A stretch of 53,645 nt of DNA from Deltaproteobacteria bacterium. Lineage in GTDB: Bacteria > Desulfobacterota > Binatia > UBA9968. The stretch is from NCBI GenBank assembly GCA_009692615.1, contig SHYW01000025.1, positions 1-53,645 on the forward strand, given 5' to 3'. The number at the start of each line of letters is the position of its first letter. Within the stretch, counting starts at the first letter, position 1. Of this stretch, positions 41,824 through 49,650 are shown piece by piece. Position numbers and translations under genes: made by a program. The notes below the pieces were generated by a model. That model did not search any database and had not been told where the DNA came from. It saw only the letters and a program-made list of their open reading frames with translations.

Positions 41824-43556
41824 GCGTGCGCGCCGACCCCATCGTCTTGGAGATCGTCAATTCCAAGATCGCCAGCATCGTCGAAGAAATGCGCATGGTG
41901 CTATTTCACAGCGGCTACTCCACCGTGCTGCGCGAATCGGAAGATGGCAGCGCCGGCTTGTTGGACGCCCAACTGCGCACCATCGCCGTGTCGAAAAAGC
42001 TGCCGTTCCATTTCGCGTCGTTCTCGGCGGTGAAGGAACATCTGCCGCGCTATTTTCCTGCCGAAGAATTGGCCGAAGGCGATGTTCTGCTATTCAATCA
42101 TCCGTTTGAAGGCAACGTCACCCACACCTCCGACACGATCACGCTAATGCCGGTATTCTTCGACGGCAAGATCGTCGGCTACAGCGGCACCTTGGCGCAC
42201 AAACCCGATCTCGGCGGCATCCGCGGCCTCACCGCCGCCCGCGATCTCTGGGAAGAAGGCTTAGTGCTGCCGCCGGTGAAGTATCACAGCGCGGGTAAAA
42301 TCAATCGCGACATCGAAAACATCGTCAGCGCCAACAGCCGCATCCCCACCGAAACCCTCGGCGACCTGCGCGGCCAAGTGGCGTCGTGCAAAGTCGGCGC
42401 GCGCCGTTTACAAGAACTATGCGCCCGCTTCGGCGCCGACACCGTCAGCGGCGCCAGCGATGAATTGATCGAGCGCATCGCCAGCCGATTGCGCGCCGCC
42501 TTACGCGCCTGGCCCGACGGCAGCCATGAAGCCGAAGGATTGCTCGATCACGACAATATCGATCTCAAGCGCTCGATCCGCGCCCATTTGAAAATTACCA
42601 AAACCGGCGCGCGCATCCTGTTCGATTTCACCGGCTCCGAAGCGCAAGCCCAAGGCGCGGTCAACCTGGTCACGCCGATGGTCAAGAACAGTTGTTACTG
42701 CGCGCTGATGGCGATGACCGACGCCAATCTCGCCTTCAACCACGGCTTCGTCGAGGTCGTCGAAACAAAATTTCGTCCCGGCACCATCGTCTGTCCGAAC
42801 CCCGGCGCCGCCGTATCGCACTACACGCCGCTGGCCCACTTGGTTTGCGACATGGCGGTCAAAGCTCTCGGTGAATTTTGTCCTGAACGCGCCGCGGCCT
42901 CCGCCGGCGGCGGCGGGTCAATCCGGTTAATGGGCACCTCGCCGGCGGGAAAATCGTGGGTGTTGATGGAACTGTTGAACACCGCGCAAGGCGCGACCAA
43001 CGGGCGCGACGGCGTCAATTTAATTCACGGGCCGTTGGGCGCGGGACAATTTCGTCCCGGACCGATCGAGATCAACGAAAGCGAATTTCCTCTGCGCATA
43101 ACTCGATTTAGTGTAACCCCCGACTCCGGCGGCGCCGGCCAATTTCGCGGCGGCATGGGCAGCACGCGGGATTATTTAGCGCTTGAAGACGCCAGCGTGC
43201 CGGTGCGCAGTTTGAAAGGCAGCTTCCGCGGCAAGATGCCGCCCTGGGGCATTTTCGGCGGCGCCAGCGCGCAGGTCGGCGATGTTTTCTTAAACGGCGT
43301 CCAAGTCGCCGATGGCGTGCGCGAAGTCAATCTCAAAGCCGGCGACACCGTGCGCGTGCAGACCAACGCCGGCGGCGGTTTCGGCGATCCCTTCGAACGC
43401 GACCCGGAACGGGTCCTCGGCGACGTGCTCGACCGTTACGTTAGTATCGACGGCGCAAAGCAGAATTACGGTGTGATCATCGATGCTAAAACGCTCACCC
43501 TCGATGTCGCGGCGACCCACGCGCTCAGGTCGTCGCGGGAAAAGTTGAAGACATGA
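41820..43556 (+). CDS. Hydantoinase B / oxoprolinase subunit (second copy)
   Basis: This 578-residue HyuB-type subunit starts at the ATG overlapping the hyuA stop (41820). A much longer open frame exists upstream but only runs through hyuA. Family segments are DPIVLEIVNSKIASIVEEM, FNHPFEGNVTHTSDTI, HKPDLGGIRG and TNAGGGFGDPFERDPERV. Its own stop overlaps the LLM start by ATGA, giving an unbroken translational chain from hyuA to LLM. Confidence 0.93.
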   Translation: MSVRADPIVLEIVNSKIASIVEEMRMVLFHSGYSTVLRESEDGSAGLLDAQLRTIAVSKKLPFHFASFSAVKEHLPRYFPAEELAEGDVLLFNHPFEGNVTHTSDTITLMPVFFDGKIVGYSGTLAHKPDLGGIRGLTAARDLWEEGLVLPPVKYHSAGKINRDIENIVSANSRIPTETLGDLRGQVASCKVGARRLQELCARFGADTVSGASDELIERIASRLRAALRAWPDGSHEAEGLLDHDNIDLKRSIRAHLKITKTGARILFDFTGSEAQAQGAVNLVTPMVKNSCYCALMAMTDANLAFNHGFVEVVETKFRPGTIVCPNPGAAVSHYTPLAHLVCDMAVKALGEFCPERAAASAGGGGSIRLMGTSPAGKSWVLMELLNTAQGATNGRDGVNLIHGPLGAGQFRPGPIEINESEFPLRITRFSVTPDSGGAGQFRGGMGSTRDYLALEDASVPVRSLKGSFRGKMPPWGIFGGASAQVGDVFLNGVQVADGVREVNLKAGDTVRVQTNAGGGFGDPFERDPERVLGDVLDRYVSIDGAKQNYGVIIDAKTLTLDVAATHALRSSREKLKT

Positions 43557-44548
43557 ACTCGGCAAACATAAAATTTGGCGTCGGCCTGTTCGCCACCGAG
43601 AATGCGCGCGAGGGAGTGCAGTTAGCCCAGCGCGCTGAAGCCTTGGGCTTTGAACGTTTTTGGCTTGGCGACTCCCACATGATCTGGCGCGAGCTATATA
43701 CGATGCTCGGCGCCATCGCGGCGACGACCAAGCGGATTGAAATCGCGCCGGGCGTCACCCATCCGCAAGTGCGCCATCTAACCGTGACGGCGAGCGCCAT
43801 GGCGACGCTGGCCGAGCTTGCGCCGGGACGCGCCGCACTGGGCATCGGCGTCGGCGCCACCGGTCCGGAAAATATCGGCATGAAACCGCTCACCAGCGAA
43901 GAAATGGCCGATGCCATGCGGACACTCAGAAAACTCTTAAACGGCGAGACCGTAGAAATGAACGGCAGGAACGTTCACTGCGTGTTCGCCGGCGCTGCGA
44001 GAATCCCCATCTACCTCGGCACTCGCGCGCCAAAAGTAATGCGGCTCGCGGCCGAATTAGGCGACGGCATCGTTTACACCGGCGAAGTCTCTACGTTGAA
44101 CGACACCATCGCCACATTGAAACAATGCTGCGCCGAAGTCGGCCGTCCAACATCCGAAGTAAAAGTCGTCTACCGCCTGCCCTGCTGCATCGCGAACAAT
44201 TCACGCGAAGCGCGCAACGAAGTCAAAGGAAAAATCGCCCGCACCGCGATGACTCATCTCGGCCGATTGCACCGCATGGGTAAACTTACCGATGAAGAAG
44301 ATCTAAAGGCGGTGGAAAGTCTCTGGCAGCACTACGACACCTACCACCACATGGGCCCGGAACATGCGCACTTGGTGCGCGATGAATGGGTCGAACGCTT
44401 CGCCCTCGCCGGCACGCCCGAGGAAGTCAGACGGCAAGTAGAAAATCTATTGTCGTTCGATATCGGCGAACTGACGATCATCCCCTTCGGCCAATCGAAG
44501 GAGTCCGTGCTTGAAATGTTCGCCGAGGCTGTCATCGGCAAACTCTAG
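43553..44548 (+). CDS. LLM-class flavin-dependent oxidoreductase (second copy)
   Basis: This 331-residue luciferase-like oxidoreductase contains FGVGLFATENAREGVQLAQRAEALGFERFWLGDSH, PGVTHPQVRHLTVTASAMATLAELAPGRAALGIGVG, and LAAELGDGIVYTG. Cofactor is FMN or F420; biosynthesis genes for neither are in view. It closes the operon. The association of an LLM enzyme with hyuA and hyuB occurs twice in the window, with the gene order changed, which argues for a functional link. Confidence 0.9.
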   Translation: MNSANIKFGVGLFATENAREGVQLAQRAEALGFERFWLGDSHMIWRELYTMLGAIAATTKRIEIAPGVTHPQVRHLTVTASAMATLAELAPGRAALGIGVGATGPENIGMKPLTSEEMADAMRTLRKLLNGETVEMNGRNVHCVFAGAARIPIYLGTRAPKVMRLAAELGDGIVYTGEVSTLNDTIATLKQCCAEVGRPTSEVKVVYRLPCCIANNSREARNEVKGKIARTAMTHLGRLHRMGKLTDEEDLKAVESLWQHYDTYHHMGPEHAHLVRDEWVERFALAGTPEEVRRQVENLLSFDIGELTIIPFGQSKESVLEMFAEAVIGKL

Positions 44549-44573
44549 CGACAACCGGTTGCGACATCGGCCG

Positions 44574-45305
44574 TCATTTTTTCTTCGGAATCGGCAACAA
44601 CATGGATGTCTCATTCAGATACCTCTGGTAATCTTCCCCATGCGCGGCGATCAGGTCGTGCTCTTCGAATTGAATCGAGATCAGGATCCAGACCGTGGTG
44701 ACAACCGCAAACAGCAAGTGGCCCGTGGTCATCGTCGGAGTTGCCCAAAACGCTATGATAAAGCCGAGCATCAGCGGATGACGCACCAAATGGTACAACC
44801 CAGACTTTTTGAACTCGAGGGGGCGATACACCTGGCCGAGAAGATTTATAAAGACCTGGCGCAAGCCGAACAGATCGAAGTGGTTAATCATGAACGTCGA
44901 GTGAAGGACGATGAACCAGCCGATCCAAAACGACGCGAGAAGAAGATTTCGCCCCACGTCGCCTTCGACGTTCCAGATCACACCGGGCATCGTGCGCCAC
45001 TGCCAATACAAAAGATCGAGCAACAAACTGGCAAACAGCACGAACGTGCTGCGCTCGATGGAATGAGGAATGACCCGAGTCCACCATTTCTTGAACCACG
45101 GCCGCGCCATGATGTTGTGCTGCACAGCGAACAGGCCAAGTAAGACGAGGTTAATCACGATTGCCGCGGCCAAAGGCGAGTCGGCGCCAGAGTCACTCGA
45201 CTTCGGCACCGCAAAATTGCCGACGAAGCCGATGGCATAAAGAAAAGTAAGGAGAAAAATCAGATAGCTCACCAGGCCGTACAAGAATACTAAAATCCTT
45301 CCCAT
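44574..45305 (-). CDS. mddA: MddA-like methanethiol S-methyltransferase (NnrU/ICMT-type membrane protein)
   Basis: This 243-residue integral membrane protein has about six spans. It matches the MddA branch of isoprenylcysteine-methyltransferase-like enzymes: QHNIMARPWFKKWWTRVIPHSIERSTFVLFASLLLDLLYWQWR, LYHLVRHPLMLGF and EEHDLIAAHGEDYQRY. MddA methylates methanethiol to dimethyl sulfide using S-adenosylmethionine. The ATG at 45305 has GAGGAG; the upstream frame is not membrane-like. It stands alone, converging on the LLM operon. NnrU-like proteins of unknown substrate are the alternative. Confidence 0.7.
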   Translation of the reverse strand: MGRILVFLYGLVSYLIFLLTFLYAIGFVGNFAVPKSSDSGADSPLAAAIVINLVLLGLFAVQHNIMARPWFKKWWTRVIPHSIERSTFVLFASLLLDLLYWQWRTMPGVIWNVEGDVGRNLLLASFWIGWFIVLHSTFMINHFDLFGLRQVFINLLGQVYRPLEFKKSGLYHLVRHPLMLGFIIAFWATPTMTTGHLLFAVVTTVWILISIQFEEHDLIAAHGEDYQRYLNETSMLLPIPKKK

Positions 45306-45387
45306 GATGAATACTCCTCGGTGACGACGGGGCTTACCCGCTCGTTCTTCGACTGGCGTTGGCAATAAAGCGATGCGCGTTCACCTT

Positions 45388-45678
45388 CTAAGCAAAAGCC
45401 GCTTCGACCTCGCGCACTTCCATCTTGGCGACGTTGCCGCCGAGTTTGACGCCGGCAGCGGCCACCGCCGCTTGAAACTCTTTGCCCTTCGCCTCCATCT
45501 CGGCCTTGTCTTTGTAGCTGCGCACCCAGATGAATTCATTTTGCGGCCGATTCACCCAGGTGCCGACGATGGGCACGCCGATCTTTTGATGAAGCGGGAT
45601 GATGTCGTCTTTGAAGTGCTTGAGAAAATTATCCAGCTCGCCCTTGTTGATCGTGTAAATGCGGATCTGCGATATCAT
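45388..45678 (-). CDS. NIPSNAP-family protein
   Basis: This 96-residue ferredoxin-like (dimeric alpha/beta barrel) protein matches the NIPSNAP pattern: ISQIRIYTINKGELDNFLKHFKDDIIPLHQKIGVPIVGTWVNRPQNEFIWVRSYKD. An AGAAGGAG site precedes the ATG. The molecular role of bacterial members is not established. Neighbours give no strong hint. Confidence 0.85.
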   Translation of the reverse strand: MISQIRIYTINKGELDNFLKHFKDDIIPLHQKIGVPIVGTWVNRPQNEFIWVRSYKDKAEMEAKGKEFQAAVAAAGVKLGGNVAKMEVREVEAAFA

Positions 45679-45745
45679 TTTGTTCTCCTTCTGTTACGCA
45701 CGTTGATTTGTTGCGCGAATCGATTTCGGATTCGGAGTTTTATCC

Positions 45746-45922
45746 CGCAAAGGCGCAAAGACGCAAAGTGACGGGCAAGAGCCCGTCATCCCGAGAGGAT
45801 TCGAGGGATCTAATACAGATTTCTCCCTTCGGTCGAAATGACAACAATTTCTACCTTTGCGCCTTGGCGCCTTTGCGAGAGACATTCCGATTTCCCCTTT
45901 GCGTTCTCTGCGTACTTTGCGG
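45746..45922. repeat. Multi-layer CGCAAAG repeat cluster
   Basis: The left arm (45746-45768) is built from CGCAAAGGCGCAAAG and ACGCAAAG words. It pairs with 45855-45877 with two mismatches. Inside is the perfect hairpin TGACGGGC-AAGA-GCCCGTCA (45769-45788). A further inverted CGCAAAG-type arm, CTTTGCGTTCTCTGCG onward, ends at 45922. The word CGCAAAG is shared with the arms of the GxxExxY element. Confidence 0.8.
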
Positions 45923-45937
45923 TCAATCATCCCATTA

Positions 45938-47098
45938 CTACTTATGGCTGCGGATCAAATGCTGCGCCATGCGCCAGCGCAGCACTTCCGGCGTTCCTTC
46001 GGTGATGCGAATACTGCGCAGCTGGCGGTACCACCATTCGAGCGGCAACTCTTTCATGAGACCCAAGCCGCCGTGCACTTGCATGGAGCGGTCGACGATC
46101 TTGCTCGCCGCTTCAGTGGCGACGATCTTGACCATGTAGGACAAATTGCGCACCTCTTCGCCGCGGTCGGCGCGCCAGGCGCATTCGTACACCATCGAGC
46201 GCGCCGCGTGCAATTCCATCGCCGAGTCGGCGATCATGAACTGAATCGCCTGGCGGTTCGCCAACGGTTGGCCGAACGTCACCCGCACCTTGGAATACTC
46301 GATCATCATGTCGAGGGCGCGTTGGGCGATGCCGACGCTACGCGCGCCGTGGCCCTTGATGCGGCCCGAGGTGATCCACTTTTGTCCCAGCGAAAAGCCC
46401 TCGCCTTCCTGGCCGATGCGATTGGCCACCGGCACGCGCACGTTGTCGAAAAAGATTTGCCAGGGGGCGTCGCCCATCATCGTGTGCCATTGTTTTTCCA
46501 AGACCACGCCGGGACTTTTCATGTCGACCATCAGACAGCTGATGCCGCCGCGGGCGCGCTTTTCCTGATCTGTGACGGCGATCACCTGCGCGTAGTCGGC
46601 CCGGCCGGCGCCGCTGATAAAACGCTTGGTACCGTTGAGAATGTAGTGGTCGCCGTCGCGCACCGCGTTGGTGCGCATGCCCGCGGGATCGCTGCCGGCG
46701 TCGGGTTCGGTTTGGGCGAAGCAAACCGAAAGCTTGCCGGCGATGACCGGATGGAGAAAGCGCTGCTTCTGTTCGTCGTTAGCGTAGAAAAGAATCGGCC
46801 GCACGTCGGGACCGAACAACGGATTGGCGCGAAACGGCAGCGCCGCCGTGCGCGAGACTTCCTCCTGAATCACGCAGCGGCTGAGCAAATCCAAACCGGC
46901 GCCGCCGTATTCCTGCGGCACGTCGAGCATCCACAGACCGAGCGCGCGAACTTTTTCCTGCAACGGACGAAGTAAATGTTCCGGCATTTCTTCGCCTTCG
47001 GGCCGATACTCGCGCTCGAGCGGAATCAGTTCTTTGTCGACAAAGCGCCGCACGGTGTTTTTGAGAATTTGCAATTCTTCGGGCAGATTGAAATCCAT
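45938..47098 (-). CDS. Acyl-CoA dehydrogenase
   Basis: This 386-residue FAD-dependent acyl-CoA dehydrogenase is normal in length and order: helical N domain, CFAQTEPDAGSDPAGMRT flavin-site loop, the beta domain, HGARSVGIAQRALDMMIEYSKVR, and the C-terminal MQVHGGLG...RITEGTPEVLR. The glutamate of ITEGT is the expected catalytic base. It introduces the 2,3 double bond in acyl-CoA. No electron-transfer flavoprotein or other beta-oxidation gene is nearby. Confidence 0.93.
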   Translation of the reverse strand: MDFNLPEELQILKNTVRRFVDKELIPLEREYRPEGEEMPEHLLRPLQEKVRALGLWMLDVPQEYGGAGLDLLSRCVIQEEVSRTAALPFRANPLFGPDVRPILFYANDEQKQRFLHPVIAGKLSVCFAQTEPDAGSDPAGMRTNAVRDGDHYILNGTKRFISGAGRADYAQVIAVTDQEKRARGGISCLMVDMKSPGVVLEKQWHTMMGDAPWQIFFDNVRVPVANRIGQEGEGFSLGQKWITSGRIKGHGARSVGIAQRALDMMIEYSKVRVTFGQPLANRQAIQFMIADSAMELHAARSMVYECAWRADRGEEVRNLSYMVKIVATEAASKIVDRSMQVHGGLGLMKELPLEWWYRQLRSIRITEGTPEVLRWRMAQHLIRSHK

Positions 47099-47224
47099 GA
47101 AGCATCCTTCTTGTATTCGGTGACAGATGAACTGCCGCCACGATAATCAGCACCGTGGAAGCATGTCAAGGAAGCTCGCGGGCGTGAAGGGTCTGGAACT
47201 CGGACCCGGATTTTTCTCCCGCGG

Positions 47225-47253
47225 TTGACGCCTCGCATCATATTGCCTAGATT
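47225..47253 (+). promoter_or_regulatory. Promoter for the nucleotidase-like gene, near-leaderless
   Basis: TTGACG (47225-47230) and TAGATT (47248-47253) are spaced 17 nt apart. The -10 box ends nine nt before ATG 47263, so the transcript should have a leader of only two or three bases, with no Shine-Dalgarno sequence. Confidence 0.55.
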
Positions 47254-47262
47254 GTGGCCTCG

Positions 47263-47877
47263 ATGAAGATCGCTCTTGATATCGACGGCGTGCTGGCGGA
47301 TTTTGTCACACCATTTTTACAGAAGCTCGAACAGCGCGTCGGCGGCCCGGCCATCGACCCGGCATCAATCACCGACCCCAACTTTCAACACCATCCGTTT
47401 TTAACCAAGGAACTGATTTACGACTGCATGGTCGATGCCTCCTACGATGCCGAGTTCTGGCGCGTGCTCGCGCCGCTGCCGTCGCCGGACCAATGGCAAG
47501 CGCTCAATCGGGTCGGCCGCGACAACGACGTGGTCTTCATCACCCACCGCTGGGTGCGCGACACCTACGATATCAACCAGATCACCTGCGACTGGCTGCG
47601 CGGCCATGGGATAGAAAATCCGGTGGTGCACTTCACCCAAGAAGTAAAATCTCAATTGGTACGCCAACTAGAAGTCGAACTTTTCGTCGACGACCGCCAT
47701 GAAAACTGCGAAGACGTGGCGACCCAAACCGAAGCCGTGGTCATGATGCCGCACCGGCCCTACAACCAAAGATTCGAGCACCCGAAAGTGCAACGCATCC
47801 AGGACTTAGACGACCTATTCGCATATCTTGCTCCGAACTCTGTGATCTCCGTGAACTCTGTGGTGAAATATTCTTAA
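47263..47877 (+). CDS. HAD-family 5'(3')-deoxyribonucleotidase-like protein
   Basis: This 204-residue HAD phosphatase resembles the NT5C group. The nucleophile motif is D6-I-D8-G-V-L, followed by a small helical cap. VFITHRW provides motif II (Thr), the Lys of EVKSQLV is motif III, and ELFVDDRHENC is motif IV. The last residues (APNSVISVNSVVKYS) are encoded by an intergenic word repeat and are probably not native. The ATG at 47263 fits a near-leaderless promoter; a GTG three codons upstream is possible. Confidence 0.8.
   Translation: MKIALDIDGVLADFVTPFLQKLEQRVGGPAIDPASITDPNFQHHPFLTKELIYDCMVDASYDAEFWRVLAPLPSPDQWQALNRVGRDNDVVFITHRWVRDTYDINQITCDWLRGHGIENPVVHFTQEVKSQLVRQLEVELFVDDRHENCEDVATQTEAVVMMPHRPYNQRFEHPKVQRIQDLDDLFAYLAPNSVISVNSVVKYS
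47840..47876. repeat. CTCTGTGATCTCCGTG half-repeat inside the nucleotidase 3' end
   Basis: The words CTCTGTGATCTCCGTG and AACTCTGTGGTGAAAT lie in tandem at the end of the nucleotidase gene, matching in style the CCACGAAG-type intergenic repeats. The opposite arm is not seen, so this is a half-unit that has extended the reading frame. Confidence 0.5.
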
Positions 47878-47907
47878 ATCATCAGCTCGAATGATGGAGG
47901 ACATCTT

Positions 47908-48657
47908 ATGGGAACGATCGATAACAAAGTAGCCATCGTCACCGGCGGCGGTGGCGGTATCGGCGGCGCCATCGTGCAACGTTTCGCCAAGGAAGGCGCC
48001 AAGATCGCCGTCGCCGACATCGACGGCGACGCCGCCAAAACGCGCGCCAAAGAAATCGCCGGCGGCGGCGGCGACGCAATTCCAATCGTTAGCGACGTGA
48101 CCAAAAAAAATTCCGTCAACGACATGGTCAAAGCGGCGTTCGATCGCTGGGGCAAGATCGATATCCTGGTCAACGTCGCCGGCGGCGCGGAGCGCAAGAA
48201 CGTCGTTGACACCAGCGCAGAGGAATGGGATCGCGTCATCGAGATGAATTTGAAATCGGTGTTTCTCTGCTCCCAAGCCGTGTTGCCGACCATGATCAAA
48301 GCGCGTTACGGCAAGATCGTCAGCATCTCGTCGATCTACGGCTTCACCGGCAACGCCAGCCGCGCCAGCTACGCGACGGCCAAGGCCGGCGTCGCGGTGT
48401 TTACCAAATCCCTGGCGCTCGAACATGCGAAAGACGGTCTCAACATCAACGCCATCGCTCCTGGGCGCATCGAAACCCCCAAGGTGCGCGGCCACTACAG
48501 CAACGAAGCCTGGGCCGCCGCCGAAGCGCAAATCCCCGTCGGCCACACCGGCAAACCGGAAAATATCGCCAGCGCCGCGCTCTTCCTGGTTCAGGATGAA
48601 AATAATTATGTCACCGGGCAAACCATTCATGTGAATGGCGCGTGGTTGAATTGGTAG
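47908..48657 (+). CDS. Short-chain dehydrogenase/reductase (intact paralogue)
   Basis: This 249-residue classical SDR has cofactor motif TGGGGGIG (12-19), an NVAGG turn, S142, Y155 and K159 (YATAK), and the ending TGQTIHVNGAWLNW. The broken SDR at 24191-24939 shares most of the sequence, including SISSIYGFTGNA. A GGAGG box lies 11 nt before the ATG. It is followed 91 nt later by an arylmalonate-decarboxylase-like gene on the same strand. Confidence 0.92.
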   Translation: MGTIDNKVAIVTGGGGGIGGAIVQRFAKEGAKIAVADIDGDAAKTRAKEIAGGGGDAIPIVSDVTKKNSVNDMVKAAFDRWGKIDILVNVAGGAERKNVVDTSAEEWDRVIEMNLKSVFLCSQAVLPTMIKARYGKIVSISSIYGFTGNASRASYATAKAGVAVFTKSLALEHAKDGLNINAIAPGRIETPKVRGHYSNEAWAAAEAQIPVGHTGKPENIASAALFLVQDENNYVTGQTIHVNGAWLNW

Positions 48658-48659
48658 AA

Positions 48660-48715
48660 AACAGAAGCCAGAAGTCAGTGGTCCGAAGTCAGCGCTCGAA
48701 CGCGGATCGGAGTTC
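48660..48715. repeat. GAAGTCAG word repeat
   Basis: AGAAGCCAGAAGTCAGTGG and CCGAAGTCAGCG repeat the word GAAGTCAG. No clear opposite arm is visible. It lies between the SDR gene and the decarboxylase-like gene. Confidence 0.4.
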
Positions 48716-48748
48716 GTTCACAAGCAACTAACTATAGGAGGAAGAAAA

Positions 48749-49474
48749 ATGTACGGATGGCGTGTAAGAATCGGTCACGTCGCGCCGTCGCGCGGCGACA
48801 CGTTGGTTTATGAATTTTATCAGATGCTGCCGGCCGGCTTCATGATGCTCAACAGTACCGGTACGATCAGGCAGTTGGTCGATGCCGATCTCGAACGGCA
48901 GCTGCAGAGTATCGAAGTAGCAGCGGCGGATCTGGTCGACAACAAGTGCGACTCGGTGATCATCGGCGGCTCGCCGCTGTTTACCAAGTTGGGCTACGGC
49001 AGCGACATCGAGATGGGCAAACGGCTCAGTGACAAATTCGGCGTACCGGTCGCACCCGGCATCACCGGTGAAATCGCCGCGCTCAAATCGCTGGGCATTC
49101 ACAAGCTCGTCGTCGCCACACCGCACGAGGACACGCTCAACGACCGCATGAAAGCCTTCCTCGAAGCCTCCGGTTTTAAAGTTCTAAAGATCCAAGGCTA
49201 CGGCGTGCGCAAAAACGCCGACATCACCGACATGGACGAACACGCCGCCTATAAAATCGCCAAGCGCCTCTACGAGTCGGCGCCCGAAGCTGACGGCATA
49301 TTCGTCCCCTGCCCGCGCTGGCCAACCATCACCGACGTAGATTTACTTGAACATGAAATCGGCAAACCGGTGATCACCAGCTCGCAGGCTTACATCTGGC
49401 ACGCGCTCAAGATGGCGAAGGTGAAGCAGGAAGTCAGCGGCTACGGCAGATTGATGGCGTCGCTCGCCAATTGA
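48749..49474 (+). CDS. Asp/Glu-racemase superfamily, arylmalonate-decarboxylase-like
   Basis: This 241-residue protein belongs to the superfamily with aspartate racemase, maleate isomerase, HyuE and arylmalonate decarboxylase. Racemases use two cysteines. Here the first position is glycine (IIGG74S) and only the second cysteine remains, C188 in FVPCPRW. That is the arrangement, and even the numbering I recall, of arylmalonate decarboxylase. The tyrosine of its ATPY segment is His here (ATPH126). The gene has an AGGAGG site. Decarboxylation of a substituted malonate is a reasonable inference, not proven. Confidence 0.75.
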   Translation: MYGWRVRIGHVAPSRGDTLVYEFYQMLPAGFMMLNSTGTIRQLVDADLERQLQSIEVAAADLVDNKCDSVIIGGSPLFTKLGYGSDIEMGKRLSDKFGVPVAPGITGEIAALKSLGIHKLVVATPHEDTLNDRMKAFLEASGFKVLKIQGYGVRKNADITDMDEHAAYKIAKRLYESAPEADGIFVPCPRWPTITDVDLLEHEIGKPVITSSQAYIWHALKMAKVKQEVSGYGRLMASLAN

Positions 49475-49488
49475 TCCGAGACGAAGAA

Positions 49489-49553
49489 TTAACCACGAAA
49501 AACACGAAACTCACGAAATTCGGAATCCCCCCTTTCGTGTTTTTCGTGGTTAA
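49489..49553. repeat. Perfect 21-bp inverted repeat (ACCACGAAAAACACGAAA)
   Basis: The arm at 49489-49509 is perfectly inverted at 49533-49553, with a 23-nt loop. It is the least decayed of the CCACGAA-type repeats and lies between convergent genes. Confidence 0.9.
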
Positions 49554-49596
49554 ACTTCTTCTGAGTTAGGCGCCAAGATTTCACCGCGACAAAAAA

Positions 49597-49626
49597 AACG
49601 GCGAGCAGACCACTCTGCTCGCCGTT
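49597..49626 (-). terminator. Rho-independent terminator of the DUF4197 gene
   Basis: AACGGCGAGCAGA (49597-49609) pairs perfectly with 49614-49626 around a 4-nt loop. On the minus strand the stem is followed by a run of T. It ends transcription from the gene at 49651-50376. Confidence 0.9.
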
Positions 49627-49650
49627 ATAGCTCTTGTCTAATTTAAAAGC

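Noticed and set aside
45708-46139. Plus-strand ORFs across the 45.7-46.1 kb repeat
   Set aside because: They are repeat-encoded and antisense to acyl-CoA dehydrogenase.
27014-49553. CRISPR array
   Set aside because: The repeats are inverted word pairs of different families, without regular spacers and without cas genes.
49489-49553. Rho-independent terminator
   Set aside because: The stem is AT-rich with a 23-nt loop and belongs to a repeat family; the real terminator is at 49597-49626.
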